DNA of 45,654 bases from JAUXFK01 sp034189035. Lineage in GTDB: Bacteria; Desulfobacterota; UBA8473. A model generated the notes under the pieces. That model ran no database searches, was not told where the DNA came from, and saw only the letters and a list, made by a program, of their open reading frames with translations. Position numbers and translations under genes: made by a program. Shown one piece after another: positions 31,647-40,720 of the stretch (its first letter is position 1; every line of letters begins with the position of its first letter). The stretch is taken from the NCBI GenBank assembly GCA_034189035.1, contig JAXHVA010000033.1, forward strand, positions 1-45,654, read 5' to 3'.

Positions 31647-33092
31647 TCATTGTCTGCTCCTTATCTCTGCATAGTGACAAAGAGCAGCCATTGCCTTAAC
31701 AGCACGATCCGGACTCGGATAGATAGGCATACCTCTATCTTCCAAAAGGGCAACCAAAGGTTCTCCTTCCCTACTGAAAAACGATGAACCAAACATAGGT
31801 TTCCCGCAAAGCTCCGGTATCTTCGCAAAACCTTCACATAACCCTGTTAACGAAGATTCCATATCCTTCAAAGGGATATCCAACCTGCCCCCTGACATAT
31901 CTTTCATGAGGTTGAACGCATATGTACCAAAGACCCCATATATGAGTAACCCATCAATTTCATTACTATTTAAAAGTGTCTTTGGGATGTTATCATAAAA
32001 AGGCTTCACATCACCCAGATTGAATGTAAGATCAATAGGGTTTTTAGAGGATGCCCAGGGAAAGACAAACTGTTTGAACTTGCTTTGCAGGTCATTCGAT
32101 AACTCAGGAACTTCCATCTTCCATTTGATGCATGTATCGGCCATTGAGGTGGCAGGTCCACCTGAATTGCTGAGAATTGCAATCCTTCGACCCTTTGGTA
32201 AAGGCTGTGTTGCCAGTGCCCAAGCCCAATCATAGAGATCCTCTAAAGTATACGCTCGAATAATCCCGCATTGTTTGAACATACTGTTGTAAAGCTCATC
32301 CGGGCCGGATAAGGCCCCTGTATGGGACGACCCTGACCTCGCCCCTGCCTCTGAACCACCGACATACAAGGCAACAACGGGTTTCTTCTTTGTGACCTCT
32401 TTGGCGACTTCGATAAATTCCTTTCCCCTTTGAATGCCTTCTAAATAGATGGCAATCGCCCGGGTCTGCGGATCATCTCCCAGATATGCCAGACAATCTA
32501 CAGTATCTATATTCGCCTCATTCCCGACACTCATTGTCTTTGCCAGTCCAAGCCCAAGTCTCGATAGATACGGGAGTGTATGGGAAACATAGGTCCCGCT
32601 CTGGCTGATTAAAGAGACTGGACCGCTCTTTTGAGGGACAAACCATGTCGTACATATCCCCCCTTGGGTATTGCATACTCCAATACAATTCGGACCAATA
32701 AACCGGATGCCATACCTCTTTGCAATCTCGTTTAACTCCCTCTCCTGCTCCCCTCCTTCTTCACCAACCTCTCTAAAACCCGCACTTGAGATGATAACTC
32801 TCTTGATACCCTTTTCCCCACACTGCACAAGCGTTTCTGGGACGATTCGTGTGGGAACCACCATAATAGCAAGGTCGACAGGTTTTGGAAGTTCAGCCAC
32901 CTTTCTATATGCCTTAAAACCGAGGACATGCTCTTCCTTTGGGTGAACAACAAAGATTTCCCCTTTGTATCCTCCGTTCATAGTGGTGAGTAACTGGCCG
33001 GTAGCCATATTGGAGACCTTGTTAGACGGTCCAAGGAAGACTACGGACTTTGGGTTCATAATCTCTACAAGCGGATTTTCCAATAAATCCAT
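31647..33092 (-). CDS. ADP-forming acyl-CoA synthetase, alpha subunit
   Basis: NDP-forming acyl-CoA synthetases convert acyl-CoA plus ADP and phosphate to acid plus ATP. The 481-residue protein has the alpha architecture: CoA-binding domain (IMNPKSVVFLGPSNKVSN), succinyl-CoA ligase-like domain with the phosphorylated histidine (GSSHTGALSG, H257), and the third domain with ILSNSGGPATSMAD. The ATP-grasp beta subunit or domain needed for catalysis is neither fused nor encoded elsewhere in the window. The DUF35 gene ends directly against its ATG at 33092, with GGAGGATTAA upstream. Placement after a thiolase suggests energy conservation from, or activation of, a pathway acyl-CoA. Confidence 0.88.
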   Translation of the reverse strand: MDLLENPLVEIMNPKSVVFLGPSNKVSNMATGQLLTTMNGGYKGEIFVVHPKEEHVLGFKAYRKVAELPKPVDLAIMVVPTRIVPETLVQCGEKGIKRVIISSAGFREVGEEGGEQERELNEIAKRYGIRFIGPNCIGVCNTQGGICTTWFVPQKSGPVSLISQSGTYVSHTLPYLSRLGLGLAKTMSVGNEANIDTVDCLAYLGDDPQTRAIAIYLEGIQRGKEFIEVAKEVTKKKPVVALYVGGSEAGARSGSSHTGALSGPDELYNSMFKQCGIIRAYTLEDLYDWAWALATQPLPKGRRIAILSNSGGPATSMADTCIKWKMEVPELSNDLQSKFKQFVFPWASSKNPIDLTFNLGDVKPFYDNIPKTLLNSNEIDGLLIYGVFGTYAFNLMKDMSGGRLDIPLKDMESSLTGLCEGFAKIPELCGKPMFGSSFFSREGEPLVALLEDRGMPIYPSPDRAVKAMAALCHYAEIRSRQ

Positions 33093-33497
33093 TTAATCCT
33101 CCAATGCAAAAGTCAATGCAACTCCATCCCCTGCAGAAAATTTATCGCCATTTATTTCCTTGGCCCCAATCACGACCTTTTTTCCTATCAGTTCCATATT
33201 CGCTTTGTATGGATCTACATCGATGATATTCCCCATCACCCACGGTCCTTCATTAAGTTCAACCATCGCAACGATATATGGAGGTTCGAAACCTTCCGGA
33301 GCAACCTTAATCACAGTAAAGGTCTTTACTTCTCCCTTTTTCTTTATCTCTACAATATCCATATCTTCACTTGTACATTCCATACAAACCTTTTTGGGCG
33401 GCACTGTGTAAGCGCTACATTTGTTACACTTAAGCCCTAAAAACTTACCGCCGAGTAAAGCCTCCTTGTACTCCTCGTAAGTCAATTTGTATTCCAC
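33093..33497 (-). CDS. DUF35 zinc-ribbon/OB-fold thiolase partner
   Basis: The 134-residue protein has a zinc ribbon GLKCNKCSAYTVPPKKVCME (C24, C27, C38) completed by C41, then an OB fold with VKTFTVIKVAPEGFEPPYIV. These DUF35 proteins assemble with thiolases; BbsA in anaerobic toluene degradation and the archaeal HMG-CoA synthase complex are the known cases. It follows the thiolase gene by four bases, matching a BbsB-BbsA arrangement. The start is GTG at 33497, supported by AGGAGGT six bases upstream. Confidence 0.92.
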   Translation of the reverse strand: MEYKLTYEEYKEALLGGKFLGLKCNKCSAYTVPPKKVCMECTSEDMDIVEIKKKGEVKTFTVIKVAPEGFEPPYIVAMVELNEGPWVMGNIIDVDPYKANMELIGKKVVIGAKEINGDKFSAGDGVALTFALED

Positions 33498-33501
33498 TTT
33501 T

Positions 33502-34665
33502 TTACCTCCTAAATATCATATTGCATACGGTTGCGAGATCTCCACCAAGGGTATCTATCATGCCGATCTTTGCACCTTTCACCTGCCTTTCATTACATTC
33601 CTCTCGAAGTTGTTTCACTATCTCGTAAGCCTGCGCAGCACCAGTCGCGCCAATAGGATGCCCTTTTGCCTTCAAACCTCCTGACGGATTGATGGGTATC
33701 CGCCCATTAAGGGAAGTCTCTCCATCCTCAGCTGCTTTGCTCCCCTTACCGTATTCAAAAAATCCCAAAGCCTCGACTGCTAAAATCTCAGCGATCGTAA
33801 AACAATCATGAAGCTCACAGAGATCAACATCCTCCGGTCTAATCCCCGCTTGTTTATATGCCTGCTTTGCAGATGCCTCTCTTGCCACTATCCTGGTAAA
33901 ATCTTTTTGCGCATAAAGGGGCCCTGCAGAAGCCTGTCCTGCACCTACAATGTAGACCGGTTTTCTTGTCAGTTCTTTTGCCTTATCAGCAGAGGCGAAT
34001 ATCAGGGCTGCTGCACCATCGGAAAATGGGCAACAGTCAAGGAGTTGTAAGGGGTCAGCAATAACCATACCGTTTAATACTTTTTCCACTGTAATCTCTT
34101 TTTGGAATTGGGCCTTTGGGTTTAACATCCCATTCTTGTGGTTCTTCACGGCAACCATGGCCATCTGTTTCTTGAGCTTTTCAAGGGGGATTCCATATTT
34201 CTTCGAATACATATGAGCTGCCATACCGAATGCCCCTGGGAAAGTTATACCTGCGAAACCCTCATAACGGCTATCACTCCCCATGGCAAATGTCCTGGTA
34301 GCCATGGGGGTACCCATAACCATTGCTTTCTCTGTTCCTCCCGTCAGTACGATGTCATAGAAACCCGACGCGACCCACATATATGCATTTCTCATCGCCA
34401 CTGTAGCTGAGGCACATGCCCCTTCAAAGCGGGTAGCAGGTATATTGGGTATGCCAATATCAGCTGCACACATAGGAGCCATATTCATCTGTCCTTCCTC
34501 AAAATCACCAAGAACATTTCCTAAAAAAAGCGCTTCAATGTCTTTTAGCTCTATACTCGATTCACTAATTGCATCCATTGCAGCCTCTGAAAACATCTCT
34601 ACCTGTGTCTTATTAGATACTCCAAACTTTGTCATACCAACACCAACTACTGCTACCTCTCTCAT
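33502..34665 (-). CDS. Thiolase (SCP2-type), partner of the DUF35 protein
   Basis: The 387-residue protein cleaves a 3-oxoacyl-CoA or related CoA ester. The nucleophile C84 lies in TRFEGACASATVAMRNAYMW, H286 in CELHDCFT and H336 in GHPIGATGA. The usual second Cys motif is replaced by MIDTLGGDLATV. It shares the overall plan of the thiolase at 24885-26081 but is clearly diverged (for example TRFEGACASA against TRVENFCATG), so the two probably serve different substrates. GGAGGATTCAT precedes the ATG at 34665. With the DUF35 gene it resembles the benzoylsuccinyl-CoA thiolase pair, an analogy and not proof of substrate. Confidence 0.9.
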   Translation of the reverse strand: MREVAVVGVGMTKFGVSNKTQVEMFSEAAMDAISESSIELKDIEALFLGNVLGDFEEGQMNMAPMCAADIGIPNIPATRFEGACASATVAMRNAYMWVASGFYDIVLTGGTEKAMVMGTPMATRTFAMGSDSRYEGFAGITFPGAFGMAAHMYSKKYGIPLEKLKKQMAMVAVKNHKNGMLNPKAQFQKEITVEKVLNGMVIADPLQLLDCCPFSDGAAALIFASADKAKELTRKPVYIVGAGQASAGPLYAQKDFTRIVAREASAKQAYKQAGIRPEDVDLCELHDCFTIAEILAVEALGFFEYGKGSKAAEDGETSLNGRIPINPSGGLKAKGHPIGATGAAQAYEIVKQLREECNERQVKGAKIGMIDTLGGDLATVCNMIFRR

Positions 34666-34700
34666 ATGAATCCTCCAGGAAGATTTTTTGCTATTCTTAC

Positions 34701-35840
34701 TTACTTCAATAAATATCTGGCAATATTCAAACGTTGAATTTCTCCTGTCCCCTCCATGAACAGGCAGGATATTGCATCGCGCAACTTCCTTTCCACCGGA
34801 TATTCTTTCATATACCCATATCCCCCCAGAGCCTTGACAGCTTCAAGGGTCACATTTACAGTCATATCTGATGCATAGCATTTTGCCATAGACGACAACC
34901 CCTCGACCCCTGCAGCACATTCATCCGCCAAAAAAGCGGTTCGATAGAGCAGTGACCGAGATGCCTCCAGCTGTATGGCCATATCTGCCAGTTTGAATTG
35001 TATCCCCTGGTATACGGCGATCGGTTTCCCGAATTGAACTCTCTGTTTTGCATATTCTATTGCATAGTCTAATGCGCCCTGAGCAATACCAATGGCCTGA
35101 CTGCCAACAGTAAGACGGGTAAGATTTATAGCACTCAGCGCTATATTGAGCCCCTCTCCCGGTTCACCTAGTAAATTCTCTTTCGGAATCTTTGCATCTT
35201 CAAAGATAAGCTCAGAAGCCGGTATTCCCCTGGCACCCATCTTATCTTCACTCTTCCCGATAGAAAATCCCGGAGTCTTTTTCTCTAAAATAAATGCAGA
35301 GATCCCCCCCTTTAACCTCTTTTTCGGATCAGTGAGGGCAAACAGGGGAATAAGGTCAGCCACCTCTCCACATGAGATAAAACACTTTGTTCCGTTTAAT
35401 ATATAGGTATCATCATCTAGAACCGCTCTAGTCTTCATAGAACCGACATCCGAGCCTGCTCCAGGTTCTGTAAGGGCAAATGCGGTAATCCTGTCACCAC
35501 TTGACAGCCGTGTAAAGAACCTGTCTTTTTGCTCTTCATTTCCACCTTTTGAGATGACTTTGATATTCGAGCCTTGAATACAGACTAAAGTCGATGATGT
35601 TGTACAAAACCTGGCCAGTTCTTCAACAACCATACAGAGGGTCTTCGTATCCGCATCTATCCCTCCGTATTTCTGTGGCATCGGTAATTGAAGGAGTCCA
35701 TTCTCTCCAAGGATATGCAAAATATCCCAGGGAAATTCCCCGTCCCTATCAATAGCAGTCGCTCTCGGTTTGAGTTTTTCTATCCCCAGTTTCCTAACGG
35801 TTTCCCTCATAATACGCTGTTCTTCTGTCAATCCAAACAT
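34701..35840 (-). CDS. Acyl-CoA dehydrogenase 1
   Basis: FAD enzyme of 379 residues that forms 2-enoyl-CoA. The flavin-binding runs FALTEPGAGSDVGSMKTRAV and KCFISCGEVADL are present. The catalytic base is E363 in LFMEGTGEIQRLNIARYLL. It is closest in this window to dehydrogenase 2 (35883-37049), the gene just upstream, suggesting tandem duplication. Electrons would normally go to an Etf, but no etf genes are in the window. The ATG at 35840 follows AGGAAAAAG. The substrate cannot be assigned. Confidence 0.92.
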   Translation of the reverse strand: MFGLTEEQRIMRETVRKLGIEKLKPRATAIDRDGEFPWDILHILGENGLLQLPMPQKYGGIDADTKTLCMVVEELARFCTTSSTLVCIQGSNIKVISKGGNEEQKDRFFTRLSSGDRITAFALTEPGAGSDVGSMKTRAVLDDDTYILNGTKCFISCGEVADLIPLFALTDPKKRLKGGISAFILEKKTPGFSIGKSEDKMGARGIPASELIFEDAKIPKENLLGEPGEGLNIALSAINLTRLTVGSQAIGIAQGALDYAIEYAKQRVQFGKPIAVYQGIQFKLADMAIQLEASRSLLYRTAFLADECAAGVEGLSSMAKCYASDMTVNVTLEAVKALGGYGYMKEYPVERKLRDAISCLFMEGTGEIQRLNIARYLLK

Positions 35841-35882
35841 CTTTTTCCTATTTAGGGTTGATATCCAGGGTTCTTTTGATTC

Positions 35883-37049
35883 TTAACCGAGTAAGGTATT
35901 TGCAATCACAACCCTTTGAACCTGATTCGTACCTTCGTAAAGCTGGGTTATCTTTGCATCCCTCATCATACGTTCCACAGGATACTCTTTGATATAACCG
36001 TAGCCTCCGAGTATCTGAATTGCATCCACAGTCACCTTCATCGCTGTATCAGATGCGAAATTCTTCGACATAGATGAAAATCGGATGACCTCTGCCGGCA
36101 ACCTGCTCATATCCTTTTTCTGTGATTCAAGCAAAGATGCGGTCTTGTATAAAAGCTGCCTGGCTGCCTCAACCTGAGTGGTCATATCAGCCATCATAAA
36201 CTGAATTCCCTGGAACGTTGTGATCGGCTTACCAAATTGCTTTCTCTCTTTTGCATATCCGATAGCATAATCCAAAGCACCTTGCGCTATTCCAAGGGCC
36301 TGGGCAGCTATGCCGGGCCGAGAAAAATCGAGTGTCTTCATACAGACCGCAAAGCCCATCCCCTCTTTATTGAGGAGGTTGGCTGCCGGTATCCTGCAGT
36401 CCTCAAAGATAAGCTCAGCAGTCTTGCTTCCTCGAATCCCCAATTTGTCCTCATATTTGCCTATAGTAAACCCGGGGACATCTTTCTCAACGATAAACGC
36501 ACTCAATGCCTTCGAAGGCTTCGATGCATCAGGGTCTGTCTTTGCAAACAGAGAATATATATCAGCAATACCGCCATTGGTAATGAATATCTTAGAGCCG
36601 TTGAGGATATACTCATCCCCATCCTTTACTGCTCTGGTCTTAATCCCTCCCACATCAGAACCTGCACTCGATTCGGTTATAGCACAGGCACTGAGATGTT
36701 CGCCGCTGGCTATCTTTGGAAGAAACTTCTTCTTCTGCTCTTCACTGCCGCCCAAAAGAATCGGCAATAATCCGAGTTCCTGAACCGCTGGAATAAGGCC
36801 TGTAGTTGCGCATGCCTTTGACAGCTCTTCAATGATAATACATAGAGCCAATGCACCTGATCCTGTTCCACCGTATTCCTCTGGAACATCCGCGCCCATA
36901 AGGGCATTCTCTTTCAGAATATCTAAAATATCCCACGGATATTCTGCAGTTTCATCAATCTCAGCCGCACGAGGCGTCACTCTATCCACAGCAAGCTTCC
37001 CGACTGTCTGGCGAATCATCTCTTGTTCTTCGGTCAAATCGTATAGCAT
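35883..37049 (-). CDS. Acyl-CoA dehydrogenase 2
   Basis: The 388-residue protein has CAITESSAGSDVGGIKTRAV, GSKIFITNGGIADIYSLFA and the C-terminal catalytic run LYEGTNQVQRVVIANTLLG with E372, the pattern of short/branched-chain and butyryl-type dehydrogenases. AGGAGGACAAG precedes the ATG at 37049. It follows the enoyl-CoA hydratase gene and precedes dehydrogenase 1, all co-directional with 40-55 bp gaps. A second dehydrogenase in tandem suggests two unsaturation steps or two substrates in one pathway. Confidence 0.93.
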   Translation of the reverse strand: MLYDLTEEQEMIRQTVGKLAVDRVTPRAAEIDETAEYPWDILDILKENALMGADVPEEYGGTGSGALALCIIIEELSKACATTGLIPAVQELGLLPILLGGSEEQKKKFLPKIASGEHLSACAITESSAGSDVGGIKTRAVKDGDEYILNGSKIFITNGGIADIYSLFAKTDPDASKPSKALSAFIVEKDVPGFTIGKYEDKLGIRGSKTAELIFEDCRIPAANLLNKEGMGFAVCMKTLDFSRPGIAAQALGIAQGALDYAIGYAKERKQFGKPITTFQGIQFMMADMTTQVEAARQLLYKTASLLESQKKDMSRLPAEVIRFSSMSKNFASDTAMKVTVDAIQILGGYGYIKEYPVERMMRDAKITQLYEGTNQVQRVVIANTLLG

Positions 37050-37103
37050 CTTGTCCTCCTATCCACTTTCACTTGATTGATATAAAAAACAGCATTCTGT
37101 GCA

Positions 37104-37883
37104 TTATTTCCCTTTAAATTGAGGTTTGCGTTTTTCCAAAAATGCCTTTGCCCCTTCCTTTTGGTCTTCGGTTGTAAACAGCTCCCCAAAAAGTTTCGTT
37201 TCTAGTTTCAGTCCTTCACTCAATGTCATATTTATCCCTTCATCGATGGCCTTTTTTGCATACTGTATCGCTATCGGGCCTTTTTTTAAGATCTTGTTCA
37301 GCATCTCTTTCGCCTCACTTTCGGCCTCTCCTTTTTCAGCGAGTCGATCTACCAGTCCAATCTCTTTAGCTTCAGATGCAGATACCAAATCGCCTGTAAA
37401 AATAATTTCTTTGGCTTTCCCTTTAGAGACAAGCCTCGGGAGTCTCTGCGTCCCTCCCGCACCCGGGATTACACCCAGATTAACCTCCGGCTGACCGAAC
37501 TTTGCAGTCTCAGAAGCGATCCGAATATCACACGCCATAGCCAGTTCACATCCTCCGCCAAGTGCCATACCGTTCACAGCACATATCACAACCTTCTTGA
37601 AACCCTCAATCTGACTAAAAATATCCTGGAGTTCCTTTGAAAACTCTTCGCCTTGTTTCTGGTCCATCTCAGGAAACATTGTTATATCCGCTCCTGCCAC
37701 AAATATCTTCTCTCCAGCACCGGTGAGTATAACCCCTTTTACTTCTTCATTTGAAGCCAATTCATCGAAGACCTGCCCGAGCTCGCTTGTGGTCTTTTTA
37801 TCCAATGCATTTGCTGGCGGATGATTAATCGTAACAACAGCAATACCCTTTTCTACAACATATTCAACAAAATCTCGACTCAT
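37104..37883 (-). CDS. Enoyl-CoA hydratase (crotonase), canonical active site
   Basis: The protein (259 residues from the ATG at 37883) hydrates 2-enoyl-CoA to (3S)-hydroxyacyl-CoA. The oxyanion-hole run is VAGADITMF, and both catalytic glutamates are present: E113 in GMALGGGCELAMACD and E133 in FGQPEVNLGVIPGAGGTQRL. I chose the second ATG because GGGAG lies seven bases before it and only one base before the ATG at 37889. It is encoded downstream of the acyl-CoA mutase after a hairpin. Compare the PaaG-like paralogue at 44517-45311, which lacks both glutamates. Confidence 0.92.
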   Translation of the reverse strand: MSRDFVEYVVEKGIAVVTINHPPANALDKKTTSELGQVFDELASNEEVKGVILTGAGEKIFVAGADITMFPEMDQKQGEEFSKELQDIFSQIEGFKKVVICAVNGMALGGGCELAMACDIRIASETAKFGQPEVNLGVIPGAGGTQRLPRLVSKGKAKEIIFTGDLVSASEAKEIGLVDRLAEKGEAESEAKEMLNKILKKGPIAIQYAKKAIDEGINMTLSEGLKLETKLFGELFTTEDQKEGAKAFLEKRKPQFKGK

Positions 37884-38039
37884 CTTCATTCTCCCTTCTT
37901 GTTTCCATCATGGATAAACAGAGCGGAACATGCTCAGATCTAATTCTTAACGCTCACTAAAACGCTCAAACAATACACGCATTAAAATTTGACCGTCGTT
38001 GAAGAACGGCTTCCTGTTTCATGTCGCTAAAATGATACC

Positions 38040-38078
38040 GATTTTGGACGGCAGCTTTTGCTGAGCCGACCAAAAATC
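38040..38078 (-). terminator. Hairpin directly after the mutase gene
   Basis: GATTTTGGACGGCAGC and GCTGAGCCGACCAAAAATC pair around TTTT with small bulges, a stem of about 16 bp. It begins at the mutase stop codon. On the minus strand it is not followed by a long U-run, so partial termination or mRNA-end protection between mutase and hydratase seems more likely than full termination. Confidence 0.5.
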
Positions 38079-39738
38079 AAAACGGAAATTCTAAAACTCC
38101 CATTGTATCGTAATGATAACCGAAGGCCTCACGTATGGTTCCGTTTACCTCGCCAATCGTTGCATACACTTTTACCGCATCGATAATCTCCGGCATGAGG
38201 TTCTTGTTTGTACTGTTCTTTGCTTTTTCCCTGAGCCGTAAGAGTCTCTCTTTCACCTTTTCGTTATCCCTAGTTTTTCTTAAATCCTTGATACTCTTAA
38301 TCTGGTTTATCTCCGCTTCATTCGAGACCTTATGTACCTCCCTTTCTTGATCTTCTTCAGGTGGGACCTTGAATTCATTTACTCCGACAACTATCCTTTC
38401 TCTTTCATCTATCTCTCTTTGATACTTATAGGCTGCCTTTTCGATCTCGTCACCCAGCCATCCACTCTCAATAGCTACGGTAATACCACCCATAGTATCG
38501 ATCTTTTCGATGATCAAAGAGGCCTCTTCTTCAATCATATTCGTAAGGTTCTCAATATAATACGAACCTGCCAGTGGATCCACAACATTCGCAACACCGG
38601 TTTCGTAGGCAAGTATCTGCTGCGTTCTTAGAGCAATTCTGTGTGCTTCTTCAGTGGGCAATGCTATGGGTTCATCGTAAGAACAACAGTGCAAAGACTG
38701 AACTCCACTTAAAACGGCTGCCAGCGCCTCATATGCAACTCGAACAATATTGTTTACAGGTTGCTGTGGTACAAGTGAGCAACCGGCTGTATGAATTCCA
38801 AACTTGAACTTTATAGACTTTGGATTACTTGCTTTAAACTTTTCCTTCATTATCTTGGCCCAAAGCCTCCTCGCTGCCCTAAGCTTTGCTATCTCTTCAA
38901 AAAAATCGATGTGTGAGGAACAATAAAATGCGATCCTCGGTGCAAACTCATCGATTTTAAGACCGCGCTTAAGGGTTTCATTGATGTATGCTATTGCCAT
39001 AGAAAAGCCAAAACCGACTTCCTGATATGCGTTGATACCAGTTTCCCTCAAGTCATAGAGGTTTACATTCATCGTATACCAGTTCGGCATCATCTTCGTA
39101 CAATACTCGATAACATCAACTGCTGACTGAAGACAAAGATCTGTCTCGGCTGTGTTTGGGCCGAATCCACAATAGCGCCCCTTTAACGGCTCATTTTGAA
39201 TCGTCCCCCGAAGGGAAGATATATCTACACCCCTTTTTTCCGCAAGTGCTATATATTGAGCCAATACAATCGGTGCAGTACATGTGGAAACCACTATGGA
39301 AACACTTGCCTTTTCAATCGGTATGCCCTCCATGAGTATCTCCATGTCTTTTAATGAAGATAGGGGCACACCAATAATCCCAATCTCTCCTTCGGCAAGT
39401 GGATGATCAGAGTCTATGCCCAAAGCAGTCGGCAGATCGTTTATAAAATTTAAACCACTCTGTCCCTCTTCTGTGAGGTATAAAAGCCTCTTGTTTGTAT
39501 CTACCGGGGTTCCAAATCCACAGAGTTCTCGTTTTGTCCAGACCCTGCCTCTGAACATATTTTCATGAATACCCCTGGTATACGGATACACACCCGGATC
39601 TCCAACCTCTTTTGAATAATCAATCTCCTCTGTATCCTTTGGGGTATAAACTTCCTTCACTGAAAAACCAGACCAGGTCTTTAATCTTTTCGTACCTTCG
39701 GTGTATGCCTTTGCAAGCTTGTCAAACTTGTCTCTCAT
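38077..39738 (-). CDS. B12-dependent acyl-CoA mutase, large (substrate-binding) subunit, atypical active site
   Basis: The 553-residue protein matches the TIM-barrel alpha subunit of methylmalonyl-CoA mutase relatives: YPYTRGIHENMFRGRVWTKR, NDLPTALGIDSDHP, GTIQNEPLKG, FAPRIAFYCSSHIDFFEEIA, VVDPLAGSYYIE. It lacks the cobalamin-binding C-terminal domain, and no separate small subunit is in the window. By gap-free alignment, the mutase residues Tyr89, Arg207 and His244 become L72 (RELCGF), Q204 (CLQSAVDVI) and D229 (NLYDLRETG). Loss of Arg resembles isobutyryl- and 2-hydroxyisobutyryl-CoA mutases and argues against a methylmalonyl substrate. The His-to-Asp change is unusual. AGGAGGGTGTAAGA precedes the ATG. 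Confidence 0.9.
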   Translation of the reverse strand: MRDKFDKLAKAYTEGTKRLKTWSGFSVKEVYTPKDTEEIDYSKEVGDPGVYPYTRGIHENMFRGRVWTKRELCGFGTPVDTNKRLLYLTEEGQSGLNFINDLPTALGIDSDHPLAEGEIGIIGVPLSSLKDMEILMEGIPIEKASVSIVVSTCTAPIVLAQYIALAEKRGVDISSLRGTIQNEPLKGRYCGFGPNTAETDLCLQSAVDVIEYCTKMMPNWYTMNVNLYDLRETGINAYQEVGFGFSMAIAYINETLKRGLKIDEFAPRIAFYCSSHIDFFEEIAKLRAARRLWAKIMKEKFKASNPKSIKFKFGIHTAGCSLVPQQPVNNIVRVAYEALAAVLSGVQSLHCCSYDEPIALPTEEAHRIALRTQQILAYETGVANVVDPLAGSYYIENLTNMIEEEASLIIEKIDTMGGITVAIESGWLGDEIEKAAYKYQREIDERERIVVGVNEFKVPPEEDQEREVHKVSNEAEINQIKSIKDLRKTRDNEKVKERLLRLREKAKNSTNKNLMPEIIDAVKVYATIGEVNGTIREAFGYHYDTMGVLEFPF

Positions 39739-39785
39739 TCTTACACCCTCCTGGGGTTTAGTTCTCCTTTTTGGAGAAGCCCTGT

Positions 39786-40532
39786 TTACATGATGATCCC
39801 GCCATCAACGCTCAATACCTGGCCTGTCATATATCCTGCATCATCGGATGCTAAGAAAGCGGCAACTGTTGCAACATCTTCCGGCTGGCCGAACCTTCCC
39901 ATGGGGATCTCGGACATAAACTTGTCCCTGAATTTAGGGTTTGTCCTTATTACCTCTGTCATTGCTGTCTCAATGACCCCGGGGGCAACAGCGTTTACAT
40001 TAATCCCATATCTTGCCAGCTCTCTCGCTGCAGATTTGGTAATCCCAATCACACCCGCCTTTGCAGCCCCATAGTTAATCTGACCCATGGTACCTCTCAG
40101 ACCTGCTACAGATGTAACGTTTATGATCTTCCCAGACTTCCTCTCCATCATGTGTGCGGCAACTGCCTGTATGCAGTTATACACGCCTGTCAAGTTTACA
40201 CTGATCACATCATCCCACTGCTGTTGGGTCATCTTATGGAGCATTGCGGTTCTTGTTATCCCTGCATTATTAACGAGGATGTCCACCCTCCCGAGTTTCT
40301 CTATTGCCGTATTTATCAATCTCCCTGCATCTTCTCTGTTGTTTACGGCTGCCTTTACGGCTATTGACTTTCCGCCGAGCTCTTCTATTTCTTTTACCAC
40401 ATTGTTTGCATTTTCTTCATTCACGTCATTTACCACAATATTCGCACCCTGTCTCGCAAATTCTAATGCATACCCCCTTCCAAGCCCCTGTCCGGAACCT
40501 GTGATCACAGCTACTCTCCCTTTTAACCTCAT
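39786..40532 (-). CDS. SDR-family dehydrogenase (FabG-like 3-hydroxyacyl-CoA dehydrogenase)
   Basis: The 248-residue protein has TGSGQGLGRGYALEFARQGA (nucleotide site), VNDVN after strand two (acidic, favouring NAD), NNAGITRTAML, INVTSVAG (catalytic Ser), YGAAKAG (Tyr, Lys) and a FabG-type C-terminus SDDAGYMTGQVLSVDGG. GGAGGTAATAGA precedes the ATG at 40532. It lies between acyl-CoA dehydrogenase 3 and the mutase. In this cluster, which lacks a FadB-type dehydrogenase, it is a good candidate for 3-hydroxyacyl-CoA oxidation. FabG in lipid synthesis is less likely because no fab genes are nearby. Confidence 0.88.
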   Translation of the reverse strand: MRLKGRVAVITGSGQGLGRGYALEFARQGANIVVNDVNEENANNVVKEIEELGGKSIAVKAAVNNREDAGRLINTAIEKLGRVDILVNNAGITRTAMLHKMTQQQWDDVISVNLTGVYNCIQAVAAHMMERKSGKIINVTSVAGLRGTMGQINYGAAKAGVIGITKSAARELARYGINVNAVAPGVIETAMTEVIRTNPKFRDKFMSEIPMGRFGQPEDVATVAAFLASDDAGYMTGQVLSVDGGIIM

Positions 40533-40639
40533 TCTATTACCTCCACAATTTATATTTCACTCGAATCCTTGACCACTTGAATCCTTATAAAATCTATAAA
40601 TACATTTGGAGATGATCCTTAAAGAAAAAAGCACTTGCC

Positions 40640-40700
40640 AAGCTTCAAAAAGCGCAACAGTCTAGCTTTTTAAAAAAAGCTGCTTCAAAAAGCAAACTGT
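40640..40700 (-). terminator. Cluster of small hairpins between dehydrogenase 3 and the SDR
   Basis: The 12-bp unit GCTTCAAAAAGC occurs twice (40642-40653 and 40682-40693), each able to fold on itself. Between them AGCTTTTT-AA-AAAAAGCT forms another stem, and AACAGT/ACTGTT can close the outside. Minus-strand copies read GCTTTTTGAAGC with T-runs nearby. This 188-bp gap probably attenuates or ends the dehydrogenase 3 transcript. Confidence 0.45.
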
Positions 40701-40720
40701 TACAATTAAATGTGGAGCTG

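Noticed and set aside
38077..39738. Calling this gene methylmalonyl-CoA mutase
   Set aside because: The carboxylate-binding Tyr and Arg and the conserved His are all changed and the B12 domain is absent.
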